Shown here: piece by piece, positions 1 to 7,252 of the stretch
How positions within the stretch are numbered: the stretch's first letter is position 1
How the letters are laid out: every line of letters starts with the position of its first letter
From: Phycisphaerales bacterium
Lineage (GTDB): Bacteria; Planctomycetota; Phycisphaerae; Phycisphaerales; UBA1924
NCBI GenBank assembly: GCA_026982335.1
Contig: JALSHH010000053.1
Coordinates: 56,563-120,562 of the forward strand
DNA: 64,000 bases
Direction of reading: 5' to 3'
Position numbers and translations under genes: made by a program
The notes under the pieces: model-generated
Told to the model about the DNA's origin: nothing
Database searches by the model: none
What the model saw: only the letters and a program-made list of their open reading frames with translations

Positions 1-13
1 TCTTTTTGCGGGG

Positions 14-1471
14 ATGGGTATCCGCAAGAAACTCATTGTGCTTCACACCCTGTTTTCGATCAGCCTCGGGGCGGTTCTCTTGATTGCGATTCGCCCGGCG
101 ATGTCCAAGGTAATCTTTGTTGCCGAGTATGACCAATCCGAACTCATCATGGCGTTGTTGCTGGATTCTGGCGGGCCGATAGATCGGATGGCAAGCGCTC
201 ATATCGAGCGAGCGCATGTTTCACTCGGCGAAGAGGCTGCCAATGAAATTCCTGAAACCATTGCATATCAAGCCAAGGCCCACCCCGAAACAGCAGTGCC
301 AGTTCCAACCAATGGGTTTGCTTCGGGCGTCGTCCGATGGATTCCGCAAACCGAGTCGTTTGTGGTCGTGCGTTCACGATCAGACCGCGCACGAGCTGCG
401 ATTCAGTTGGTCTATATTCTGGTGATTGTTACGCTCGTCGCGGGATATGGGCTCGTGGCGGCTGCTCTTGAAATTTTCGTACTTCCTGAGTATGTGTATC
501 GTCCGCTCCGAGAAATTCTCAGCGCTGATCAGGCGGTACGCGAGGGAAATCGTGATGCGGAAATTATCCCTGAAGAAACGATCCCCGCCGACGAGCTCGG
601 ATCGATCATGCGCTCACGCAACGAATCGATTCTGGCGCTGCGAACAAAAGAAAAAGATCTCGCCCTCGCCCTTGATCGACTCGAAAACACCGCTGCCGAC
701 TTACATAAAAAAAACCATCTTCTTGAAACGGCAAGGAAGAATCTCGAAGGGGCCGACCGGTTGGCTTCATTGGGTATGATGAGTGCAGGGATTGCCCATG
801 AACTCAATACGCCTTTGGCGGTAGTCAAGGGACTGGTCGACAAACTTGATGCGGATAAAGCGCTCTCGGTTGCCGAGATTGCCCTCCTTGCCCGGGTTGT
901 GGGGCGGCTTGAGAAACTTTCTGACGGCTTACTCGACTTTGCTCGAGTCCGCCCACCGATGAATGTCCAGGCAGATATCCACAAACTTGTCGAAGAAGCC
1001 CAAACGCTCGTTACCCTTGACCGGAGCAACTCATTCAGACAAGCAGGGATACAAATTGTCAATCACATCAAACCTGATACACAAATCTCATGTGATCCGG
1101 ATCGTCTTGTTCAAGTCTTTGTGAATCTGATTCGCAACGCGGTCGATGCGCTGGTCAACTCGAAAATCACTGGTGGGCGGGTTGATTTGTATGCCGAACT
1201 CCAAACCCGTGATGGAACTCCTTGGATCAGCATTCGAGTTGAAGACAATGGTCCGGGAATCGATTCGGCACTGATTGACCGACTCTTCGAGCCCTTCGTC
1301 TCGACCAGGCTCGATTCGCATGGTACCGGGCTCGGATTGGCTGTAGCCAACGGGATTATCCGCGAACACGGAGGCCTGCTCGTGGCAACCAACCGTCCGA
1401 CAAAAGATCACTGTACCGGAGCAATCTTCGAAGTTATGCTTCCGCGAAGATCACGGTGTAAAAAAACATAA
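14..1471 (+). CDS. Membrane sensor histidine kinase (HAMP-like, HisKA, HATPase_c)
   Basis: Seen: a transmembrane segment near residues 8-28, an extracytoplasmic stretch of about 100 residues, a second transmembrane segment near 130-152, then a linker and coiled coil (about 205-248). The phospho-acceptor H-box A-H-E-L-N-T-P-L has His262. The ATPase N-box N-L-I-R-N-A-V-D-A-L lies at 371-380, G1 D-N-G-P-G-I at 411-416 and G2 G-T-G-L-G-L at 437-442. Known: this arrangement is an inner-membrane kinase that autophosphorylates on His and passes phosphate to a receiver. The response regulator follows 43 bases later (or 10 if its upstream TTG is used), so they very probably form a pair. The sensory domain has no motif I recognise, so the signal is unknown. 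The upstream context is cut off by the window edge, and the ATG at 14 could be preceded by an earlier start. Confidence 0.9.
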   Translation: MGIRKKLIVLHTLFSISLGAVLLIAIRPAMSKVIFVAEYDQSELIMALLLDSGGPIDRMASAHIERAHVSLGEEAANEIPETIAYQAKAHPETAVPVPTNGFASGVVRWIPQTESFVVVRSRSDRARAAIQLVYILVIVTLVAGYGLVAAALEIFVLPEYVYRPLREILSADQAVREGNRDAEIIPEETIPADELGSIMRSRNESILALRTKEKDLALALDRLENTAADLHKKNHLLETARKNLEGADRLASLGMMSAGIAHELNTPLAVVKGLVDKLDADKALSVAEIALLARVVGRLEKLSDGLLDFARVRPPMNVQADIHKLVEEAQTLVTLDRSNSFRQAGIQIVNHIKPDTQISCDPDRLVQVFVNLIRNAVDALVNSKITGGRVDLYAELQTRDGTPWISIRVEDNGPGIDSALIDRLFEPFVSTRLDSHGTGLGLAVANGIIREHGGLLVATNRPTKDHCTGAIFEVMLPRRSRCKKT

Positions 1472-1514
1472 GCGGACAACTTTGTCTGGTAAATCCCGTG
1501 AAAGAGGCCTATCA

Positions 1515-2162
1515 TTGGCCCGCATGGCGGAAGCGACGAATCATCCTGAATTTCATCCCATAATCCCGTTGAGTGTTCTTGCCCTTGACGATGATCAAGA
1601 TTTTCGCGAATATATTGAGGGGGTACTTCAGGCCGATGGGCATGCAATCCGCACGGTAAGTACGCCCGAATCGCTGTATTCGGCAGCCGAACTTGATCAA
1701 CCTGATCTAATCCTTCTTGATATCAAAATGGGCGTTCATTCAGGCGAAAAAGTGCTCAGGGAGATCAAAGCACGCTGGCCCAAGCAGTGCGTAGTGGTTG
1801 TCACCGGGTACCCCTCGCTCGATTCGATGCGTGAGACTTTCAAACAGGATGTATTTGACTACATCGCCAAACCTTTTCATACCGACGATCTTCGGCGGGT
1901 CTTGGCCCAAGCAACACAAACATTCGGACTTGGGCAACGCCCAATGGATCGGCTCCGATCGGTGCTGGGTCGGCAAATCCGTCTTGCCCGAACCGAACGA
2001 GGATGGACGCTGCGTGAGTTGTCGGAGGTCAGTTCGGTTTCGGTTTCTCAGCTCAGCTCGATCGAACGCGGTACGCATCTGCCAAGTGTGGAATCACTGG
2101 TTGCGATTTCGAGTGCCTTGGGGGCAAGCCCAAGCGCATGGTTTGCATCGGCCGGATTTTGA
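1515..2162 (+). CDS. Response regulator with receiver domain and XRE-type HTH output
   Basis: Seen: an N-terminal receiver with the acidic triplet D-D-D, the phosphorylated Asp in L-I-L-L-D-I-K (about residue 69) and the conserved Lys in Y-I-A-K-P-F (about 119). After a short linker, residues about 150-210 form a Cro/C1 (HTH_3) fold: R-Q-I-R-L-A-R, W-T-L-R-E-L-S, V-S-Q-L-S-S-I-E-R-G and P-S-V-E-S-L. Known: most response regulators use OmpR, NarL, NtrC or LytTR outputs; an XRE domain after a receiver is uncommon. The start is uncertain. A TTG at 1515 has an AAAGAGG seven bases upstream, a longer TTG start exists at 1482, and an ATG lies at 1524. It follows the kinase gene at 14-1471 and probably acts as its DNA-binding partner. 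Confidence 0.85.
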   Translation: MARMAEATNHPEFHPIIPLSVLALDDDQDFREYIEGVLQADGHAIRTVSTPESLYSAAELDQPDLILLDIKMGVHSGEKVLREIKARWPKQCVVVVTGYPSLDSMRETFKQDVFDYIAKPFHTDDLRRVLAQATQTFGLGQRPMDRLRSVLGRQIRLARTERGWTLRELSEVSSVSVSQLSSIERGTHLPSVESLVAISSALGASPSAWFASAGF

Positions 2163-2243
2163 GCACCCCAAGCATCACCCAAAGTCACCAACTTCCCCCA
2201 CTCGATTGCAGGTTCTGATTCACTCTGGGCCTAGTGTTGGCGC

Positions 2244-3413
2244 GTGACGAATCAATTGCCCCAACCCGCTGTGCTTTTTACAGCCTTCGAGCCCTCAGGC
2301 GATGATCATGCCGCTGCGATTATCCGCGTGCTGCGTGCCTCGTGTCCAGATTTGAACATCTACGCATGGGGCGGCCGGCAGATGGAAGCTGCCGGGGCAC
2401 AGGTCATCGAACATACCGGCGACGATGCTGTGATGGGGATGCCCGGGCTTGCCAAAATCAAGGAGCACAAACGAATCAATGCTTCGATCGAGCGCTGGCT
2501 TAAGAACCATCAAATTCGCGTGCATATCCCGGTCGACTCGCCTGCAGCCAACTTCCCGGTGTGCAAACTCACCAAGGCAACTGGGGCTCGTGTAGTGCAT
2601 ATGGTAGCACCTCAGCTTTGGGCTTGGGCACCTTGGCGAATTCGCAAACTTCGCAGACTGACTGATCATGTGATGTGTGTGCTCCCTTTCGAGGAGCAAT
2701 GGTTCACATCTCGAGGCGTCGATGCGACCTTCATCGGGCATCAACTCTTTGATGAGCCCCTTGATACCCAAGTCCTCGATGCGCATATCAAAGATTGGGC
2801 TCGCGGCGAGCAGAGCATCGCGTTGATGCCCGGCTCGCGTCCGAGTGAGATGCGTAAGAACTTTCCACTGTTGATTGGTGCGTATATCAAGCTTGCCAAA
2901 GAGCACCCTGAGATGCGTGGTCTCGTCGCTGCAACCCGCGAAGAGCTCGAGCCGGTGCTTCGCAAGATTGCCCTTGATTCCGGGCATGTTTGGCCAGACT
3001 CGCTTGGGTTTGCGCACTCTAGTACCGATGCGGTGATTCGGTGGTGTGACTTGGCGATGGTGGTTTCGGGAACGGTGACGCTTCAGATTGCCAAGCAGCG
3101 CCGTCCGATGGTCGTTGTATATAAACTTCGCCGGGTCGCATGGAATCTTGTTGGCCGTTGGCTGATCCAGACCAAATTCATCACACTTCCCAACATTATC
3201 GCTGGCAGAGAGATTTGCCCAGAGCTGGTGCCTCACTTTACAGGTGCTGATCCAATTGCTGACAAGGTTGTTGAGCTCCTTGAAGATCCGGATGCCTTTG
3301 ATCGGCAGGTTCAAGACCTTGAGGACCTTGTAGAGGTCTTTGAGCACCAGAACGCTTCGAGTAATGCTGCCAAGATCATTGCTCGATATGCCGGGGTTGA
3401 AGCGAGGTTGTAA
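2244..3413 (+). CDS. lpxB: Lipid-A-disaccharide synthase LpxB
   Basis: Known role: condenses UDP-2,3-diacylglucosamine with lipid X to give lipid A disaccharide 1-phosphate at the inner membrane (GT19). Seen: 389 residues, the usual length, with the N-terminal E-P-S-G-D-D-H-A-A motif corresponding to the family A-S-G-D-x-H-A. Further family motifs are G-G-x-x-M-E-A-A-G, the M-G-x-x (here M-G-M-P-G) segment, V-A-P-Q-L-W-A-W (family: P-S-V-W-A-W), and the donor-site L-M-P-G-S-R-P-S-E. The start is GTG at 2244 without a strong Shine-Dalgarno. No other lpx gene is nearby, so it is a solitary copy. Its presence supports a lipid-A outer membrane. The second Asp in S-G-D-D is a small deviation from the common S-G-D-x-H. 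Confidence 0.93.
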   Translation: MTNQLPQPAVLFTAFEPSGDDHAAAIIRVLRASCPDLNIYAWGGRQMEAAGAQVIEHTGDDAVMGMPGLAKIKEHKRINASIERWLKNHQIRVHIPVDSPAANFPVCKLTKATGARVVHMVAPQLWAWAPWRIRKLRRLTDHVMCVLPFEEQWFTSRGVDATFIGHQLFDEPLDTQVLDAHIKDWARGEQSIALMPGSRPSEMRKNFPLLIGAYIKLAKEHPEMRGLVAATREELEPVLRKIALDSGHVWPDSLGFAHSSTDAVIRWCDLAMVVSGTVTLQIAKQRRPMVVVYKLRRVAWNLVGRWLIQTKFITLPNIIAGREICPELVPHFTGADPIADKVVELLEDPDAFDRQVQDLEDLVEVFEHQNASSNAAKIIARYAGVEARL

Positions 3414-3428
3414 CAATCACAAAATGGA

Positions 3429-4100
3429 TCAGAGCCTGATCGGAATCAGCCCGAGTGTGCACCAGCCGTTTCCTGCGTAGTTAGTAATTTCAAAGGATTC
3501 AAGGATCGGGACAGAGATCGGGAGATCATGATCGAGCATCGCGGTTGCCGATGCGGCGATGTCGTGTGGGCCCGTCTCTTGATGCTCGGAGAAGAGCACG
3601 ATGAGCGATGCGCCGTGATGGATTAATGGGTCCGATGCAAGCTTGACCACATCGGCTTTGGGACCAATGAGCAGCTCATTGGTATATTTGGGATTGGGCC
3701 CAGGGACGCCATCAACATAGCTGAACTGCCCGACCGATTTGATCTCGATCCAGAAGGCATCTTGAGGGAGCGCGTCGTCGGAATTGGGCTCATGCTGATT
3801 TGCGTATGATTCAAAGAGCGTCCCAAGTGCTTGATCTTGTGCTCGTTGTTCATCAATCGGATCAAAAAGTCGTTGGCCTGCATTGGGTGTCAGGACCAGA
3901 TCACACCGCTGACGCTGGGATTCATTGGGTCGAGACTTGGGCGAAGAGGGATAGCTAATTTCGCGCAGAACACCAAGGCAAGAGTCTGCAAATGCTTGGC
4001 AGAGCAGAGGATGGAGTTGAATCTCTGCAAGTGAATCAAGTCCTTGATACGCATTTTGTTCTCGAAAATGAGATTCGACCGATTGCAGATATCGACTCAT
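3429..4100 (-). CDS. Hypothetical protein, possible PD-(D/E)XK-like fold
   Basis: I do not recognise this protein. It is soluble, about 223 residues from the ATG at 4100; a longer frame to 4157 lacks support. Seen: R-C-D-L-V-L around residue 82 and, after about 60 residues, F-W-I-E-I-K-S-V-G-Q. An Asp followed by E-x-K on a predicted strand resembles the catalytic core of PD-(D/E)XK nucleases, but the spacing is long and no other motif confirms it. The C-terminal half alternates short hydrophobic strands and acidic loops (S-L-I-V-L-F). It converges on lpxB (stops 15 bases apart) and is divergent from the symporter at 4246. Function is unknown; the nuclease idea is inference. Confidence 0.6.
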   Translation of the reverse strand: MSRYLQSVESHFREQNAYQGLDSLAEIQLHPLLCQAFADSCLGVLREISYPSSPKSRPNESQRQRCDLVLTPNAGQRLFDPIDEQRAQDQALGTLFESYANQHEPNSDDALPQDAFWIEIKSVGQFSYVDGVPGPNPKYTNELLIGPKADVVKLASDPLIHHGASLIVLFSEHQETGPHDIAASATAMLDHDLPISVPILESFEITNYAGNGWCTLGLIPIRL

Positions 4101-4245
4101 CAGTAAGATGATTTCGCAGGGATTCCACACGCAAGTACAATAGCCCGGGATTGGCACGCTTGCATTCTGGGATGGGATGTGGGAAAATACCGCTCAACTT
4201 GAACCAATCCGTTTTTTTGAATGAAGAAACGAAAATGAGGGCCAC

Positions 4246-6108
4246 ATGGCACTAAACGATCTTATCAACTCAATCAATGGCATCCTTTTCTCGAACGCCA
4301 CGGTCTACGCGCTCGTCATCACCGGATTGGTATTTACCTGCTGGTCGTTGTTCGGTCAATACCGTGCCCTTACGCACGGCGTGCAGGTGGTGCGGGGGAA
4401 ATATGACGACAAAAATGATGCTGGCGCGATCAACCACTTTCAAGCACTCTCGGCAGCCTTGTCTGCGACGGTTGGGCTTGGCAATATCGCGGGTGTGGCA
4501 GTGGCGGTGGCCCTAGGGGGGCCTGGCGCGATCTTCTGGATGTGGATCATCGGTATCCTCGGCATGTCCCTCAAGATGACCGAGGTTACACAGTCCATGT
4601 TGTATCGAAATACGGATGACCCTGACAACCCGCACGGCGGGCCGATGTTTGTGGTCAAGCGTGGGTTTAAAGAGTGGGGGCTTGGTCCAATTGGTTCGTT
4701 CATTGGCGGTGTCTTTGTCGTTACGCTGTTGATCTCCGCGGTCACCGGCGGCAATATGTTCCAGGCATGGAATGTTGCCGACATCACCTTCACTTACTTC
4801 CAGGTGCCTCAGGTCGTGACGGGAATTATCCTCACGGTACTTGTGGGCATGGTGATTATTGGTGGAATCAAACGGATTGGTGCCGTTGCCGGGCGCATTG
4901 TGCCGTTGATGTGTACGATTTATGTCATCGCTGCTCTTGTTGTCGTGGGGATGAACATTGGTGAAATCCCTTCCATGCTCGGGCTGATCGTCAGGAGCGG
5001 GCTTCCTGATTTTCTTGGTGGCTCGAGTGCTGATGCAACGGGCGCCTTTCTTGGCGGCACCTTTGGGTATGCTGCGATCTGGGGTATCAAGCGTGCATTG
5101 TTCTCGTCAGAAGCCGGTCAAGGATCTTCACCAATTGCTCACTCGGCAGCCAAGACCGACGAGCCCGTTCGTGAGGGTGTTGTTGCGGGGCTTGAGCCGT
5201 TCGTCGATACCATCGTCGTGTGTACCTTGACCGCTCTGGTGATCCTCTCAACTGGCGCCTACAACCGTGATGCGGAATCGGAGTTTGCCGGTATTGCCGA
5301 TGTGAAGATTGTCCAAGCTGCCGATTCGACACCAGAGAATCCTTCATGGACGCTCGAAACGCCGATACTTCCCCCGATGACCGCCGATGCCCGGCGAGTT
5401 CGAAATACCGCCGAGCACATGGCCGGTTGGCGTGATGGGGAAATTGTGTTCTTCATTGTCGCGGCAGACAAGGATGCAAATACCGGGCGAAACCTCCGCA
5501 AGATTTCAGGTACTGTTAGCAGAGATGAAGCCGACGACTGGCATGTTTCTTGGAATACCCTTGAGTCTCAAACTAAGCCTGAGTTCCGTGTGCATGACGA
5601 TGGGATGGTCGATCTGGGGATCTATGGCGACTATGCTGGCGCATCCATGACGGCTTACGCCTTTGACCGACAGTTCCCGGGTTTGGGCAAATGGCTGGTG
5701 TCGATTGCTGCTTGGCTCTTTGCGATTTCGACGATGATTTCCTGGTCGTATTATGGCGAGCAGGGCATCTACTATTTTGTTGGGAATATGGGCGACACCT
5801 TTGCCAAGAAGGCTGTTTTGTTCTACAAGATCATCTATGCACTCCTGATTTTGGTAACGACTCTGCTGGCCATGCCGTTGTTTGGGCCAGACAAGAAAGC
5901 GTTTATTGCAGACGACCACCAGCTCGACATGTGGACTACCCTTGGCCTAGGTGTCATGCTCGTCGTCAATATCCCGATTATGTGGATATTTGCTGCCAAG
6001 TCGATGGGGGCGTACCACGACTACTTCCGCCGAATGAAAAGCGGCGAAGATAAACCCCACGATGCGCCACCGTTTACTGAGGTCATGGAAGGCAAGGATG
6101 TTGAGTAA
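4246..6108 (+). CDS. Alanine/sodium symporter (AGCS family) with inserted domain
   Basis: Known role: Na+- or H+-coupled uptake of alanine or glycine across the inner membrane. Seen: the family signature around residues 64-110 (A-L-S-A-T-V-G-L-G-N-I-A-G-V-A, then G-G-P-G-A-I-F-W-M-W), the helices about 145-250, the S-S-E-A-G-Q-G-S motif at about 287-294, and the late motif I-S-W-S-Y-Y-G-E-Q. Odd: usual length is 450-540 residues, but this has 620. About 120 mostly hydrophilic residues (341-462) sit between T-G-A-Y-N and G-A-S-M-T-A-Y, where family members have a short loop. A GAGGG lies just upstream of the ATG. A strong terminator follows at 6144, so it is probably transcribed alone. Confidence 0.9.
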   Translation: MALNDLINSINGILFSNATVYALVITGLVFTCWSLFGQYRALTHGVQVVRGKYDDKNDAGAINHFQALSAALSATVGLGNIAGVAVAVALGGPGAIFWMWIIGILGMSLKMTEVTQSMLYRNTDDPDNPHGGPMFVVKRGFKEWGLGPIGSFIGGVFVVTLLISAVTGGNMFQAWNVADITFTYFQVPQVVTGIILTVLVGMVIIGGIKRIGAVAGRIVPLMCTIYVIAALVVVGMNIGEIPSMLGLIVRSGLPDFLGGSSADATGAFLGGTFGYAAIWGIKRALFSSEAGQGSSPIAHSAAKTDEPVREGVVAGLEPFVDTIVVCTLTALVILSTGAYNRDAESEFAGIADVKIVQAADSTPENPSWTLETPILPPMTADARRVRNTAEHMAGWRDGEIVFFIVAADKDANTGRNLRKISGTVSRDEADDWHVSWNTLESQTKPEFRVHDDGMVDLGIYGDYAGASMTAYAFDRQFPGLGKWLVSIAAWLFAISTMISWSYYGEQGIYYFVGNMGDTFAKKAVLFYKIIYALLILVTTLLAMPLFGPDKKAFIADDHQLDMWTTLGLGVMLVVNIPIMWIFAAKSMGAYHDYFRRMKSGEDKPHDAPPFTEVMEGKDVE

Positions 6109-6143
6109 GAAAAACGAGTAGGTATCAACCGATTTGTGCGCAT

Positions 6144-6175
6144 AAACACCGCCCACTCTACGGGCGGCGTTTTTT
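6144..6175 (+). terminator. Rho-independent terminator after the AGCS symporter
   Basis: CCGCCC at 6149-6154 pairs with GGGCGG at 6162-6167. The pairing extends outward past one mismatch, and a run of T follows to 6175. It lies 36 bases after the symporter stop. It also sits just before the stop of the minus-strand gene at 6184, so it may act in both directions. Confidence 0.85.
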
Positions 6176-6183
6176 AATCCGTT

Positions 6184-6645
6184 TTAAACCAATTGCATCA
6201 ATCCGGCGATCATCAGCGACCAGGTGAAGAGCACGCCGAAGATGATCCAGCGGGCGCGGTCTGAGGGTTCGCTTGCGTCAATTGGGAGCGGGACCTTGAG
6301 CAGTTCATCCATTGCGATGTCATCCAACCCGTTGCGAAGTTGAGCTTCTTTGACGATGCCGACGATGGCTCGGGCGTGCATGCCAGCGAATCCCATTCCC
6401 CGCCCACATTCGATCAAGTCTTCGAGCTGTCCGATCGAGCGGATTCGGTTGGCGCTGTTGAATACAAGCTGAACGCGCGTCGCGAAAAGCCACCGGGGAT
6501 CACTCGGGGTGATGAGAGGGGCCGTGTCCGAGAACCCATCGGGATGTGATTTGATGTGGTCATGGTGCAACATGGTGTGTTGCGTGTTGACCAGTTTCAA
6601 CGGATTGGGAGCCGACACGGAGGTTGTCATTGTATTTGGTTGCAT
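6184..6645 (-). CDS. Hypothetical C-tail-anchored membrane protein
   Basis: Unrecognised protein of about 153 residues from the ATG at 6645; an internal ATG at 6630 is equally possible, and a longer frame to 6798 has no support. Seen: a soluble, mixed-charge N-terminal part with L-E-D-L-I-E-C-G-R-G-M-G-F-A-G, then one hydrophobic helix at the extreme C-terminus (I-I-F-G-V-L-F-T-W-S-L-M-I-A-G). It would be a tail-anchored inner-membrane protein facing the cytoplasm. It is convergent with the symporter and divergent from the small membrane protein at 6747. No function can be assigned. Confidence 0.55.
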   Translation of the reverse strand: MQPNTMTTSVSAPNPLKLVNTQHTMLHHDHIKSHPDGFSDTAPLITPSDPRWLFATRVQLVFNSANRIRSIGQLEDLIECGRGMGFAGMHARAIVGIVKEAQLRNGLDDIAMDELLKVPLPIDASEPSDRARWIIFGVLFTWSLMIAGLMQLV

Positions 6646-6746
6646 ATATGGATTGGTGCAGATACTGTGCCAAGAAACGGTCAAGTCGGATGTGAAATCG
6701 GACCGACCTACGATTATGCCGATTACGCAAATACGAGGGTTTTCTC

Positions 6747-7250
6747 TTGGGCCAAACCACAAACCGCAACACAGATAACCAGTTGCCTTCGATCTCAACG
6801 AACCTCAGCGCCGAGGAGATCAAGGATCGGCTGGTCAAGCTCTCCAAACGGGGCAAACTTGCCGGGTATGATGGCGCATGTGCTGACGGGTTGGCTTCAA
6901 TGGCTGCGCATGGGACACCGTTCGATTCACAGCTCATCCTCAAGCATCGAGATGGGCAAGTCTCGTTCGAGCTCAAACTTATGGCGATGATGCCTCGGGT
7001 GTTCGCCGCCCTTCTGATTGTGACCGTTTGGCCAGGATTACCATTGACCGAGGGGTTTCTTGAATCGTTCGTATGGTACAGCGACTTTGTTGCCAACACG
7101 GGGGTCAAGACTTGGTATTGGTATTTGCCGTTGACGATTCTTCCTGCACCCTTTGCATTCATGGGCGCAATCAAGAAATCCAAGCTCACCGCGCACGCAT
7201 CGGCGATTGAGACAATTGAAAAACTTGACAAAGTGCTTGGGTCGAAGTGA
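6747..7250 (+). CDS. Hypothetical two-helix membrane protein
   Basis: Unrecognised, 167 residues. The TTG start at 6747 is supported by a GAGGG at 6735-6739, seven bases upstream. Seen: the N-terminal 75 residues are soluble and include S-A-E-E-I-K-D-R-L-V-K-L. Two hydrophobic segments follow (about 80-100, and 124-142 with L-P-L-T-I-L-P-A-P-F-A-F-M), then a short charged tail. The layout suggests an inner-membrane protein with both ends in the cytoplasm. Its stop is 2 bases from the stop of the convergent ABC-F gene. No role is evident. Confidence 0.6.
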   Translation: MGQTTNRNTDNQLPSISTNLSAEEIKDRLVKLSKRGKLAGYDGACADGLASMAAHGTPFDSQLILKHRDGQVSFELKLMAMMPRVFAALLIVTVWPGLPLTEGFLESFVWYSDFVANTGVKTWYWYLPLTILPAPFAFMGAIKKSKLTAHASAIETIEKLDKVLGSK

Positions 7251-7252
7251 GT

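Noticed and set aside
529..1062. 177-residue minus-strand frame inside the first histidine kinase
   Set aside because: Ser/Arg-rich antisense composition; kinase motifs span this interval.
2295..3416. 373-residue open frame on the minus strand inside lpxB
   Set aside because: Lies wholly on the opposite strand of lpxB, has no Shine-Dalgarno or known motif; LpxB signatures are clear.
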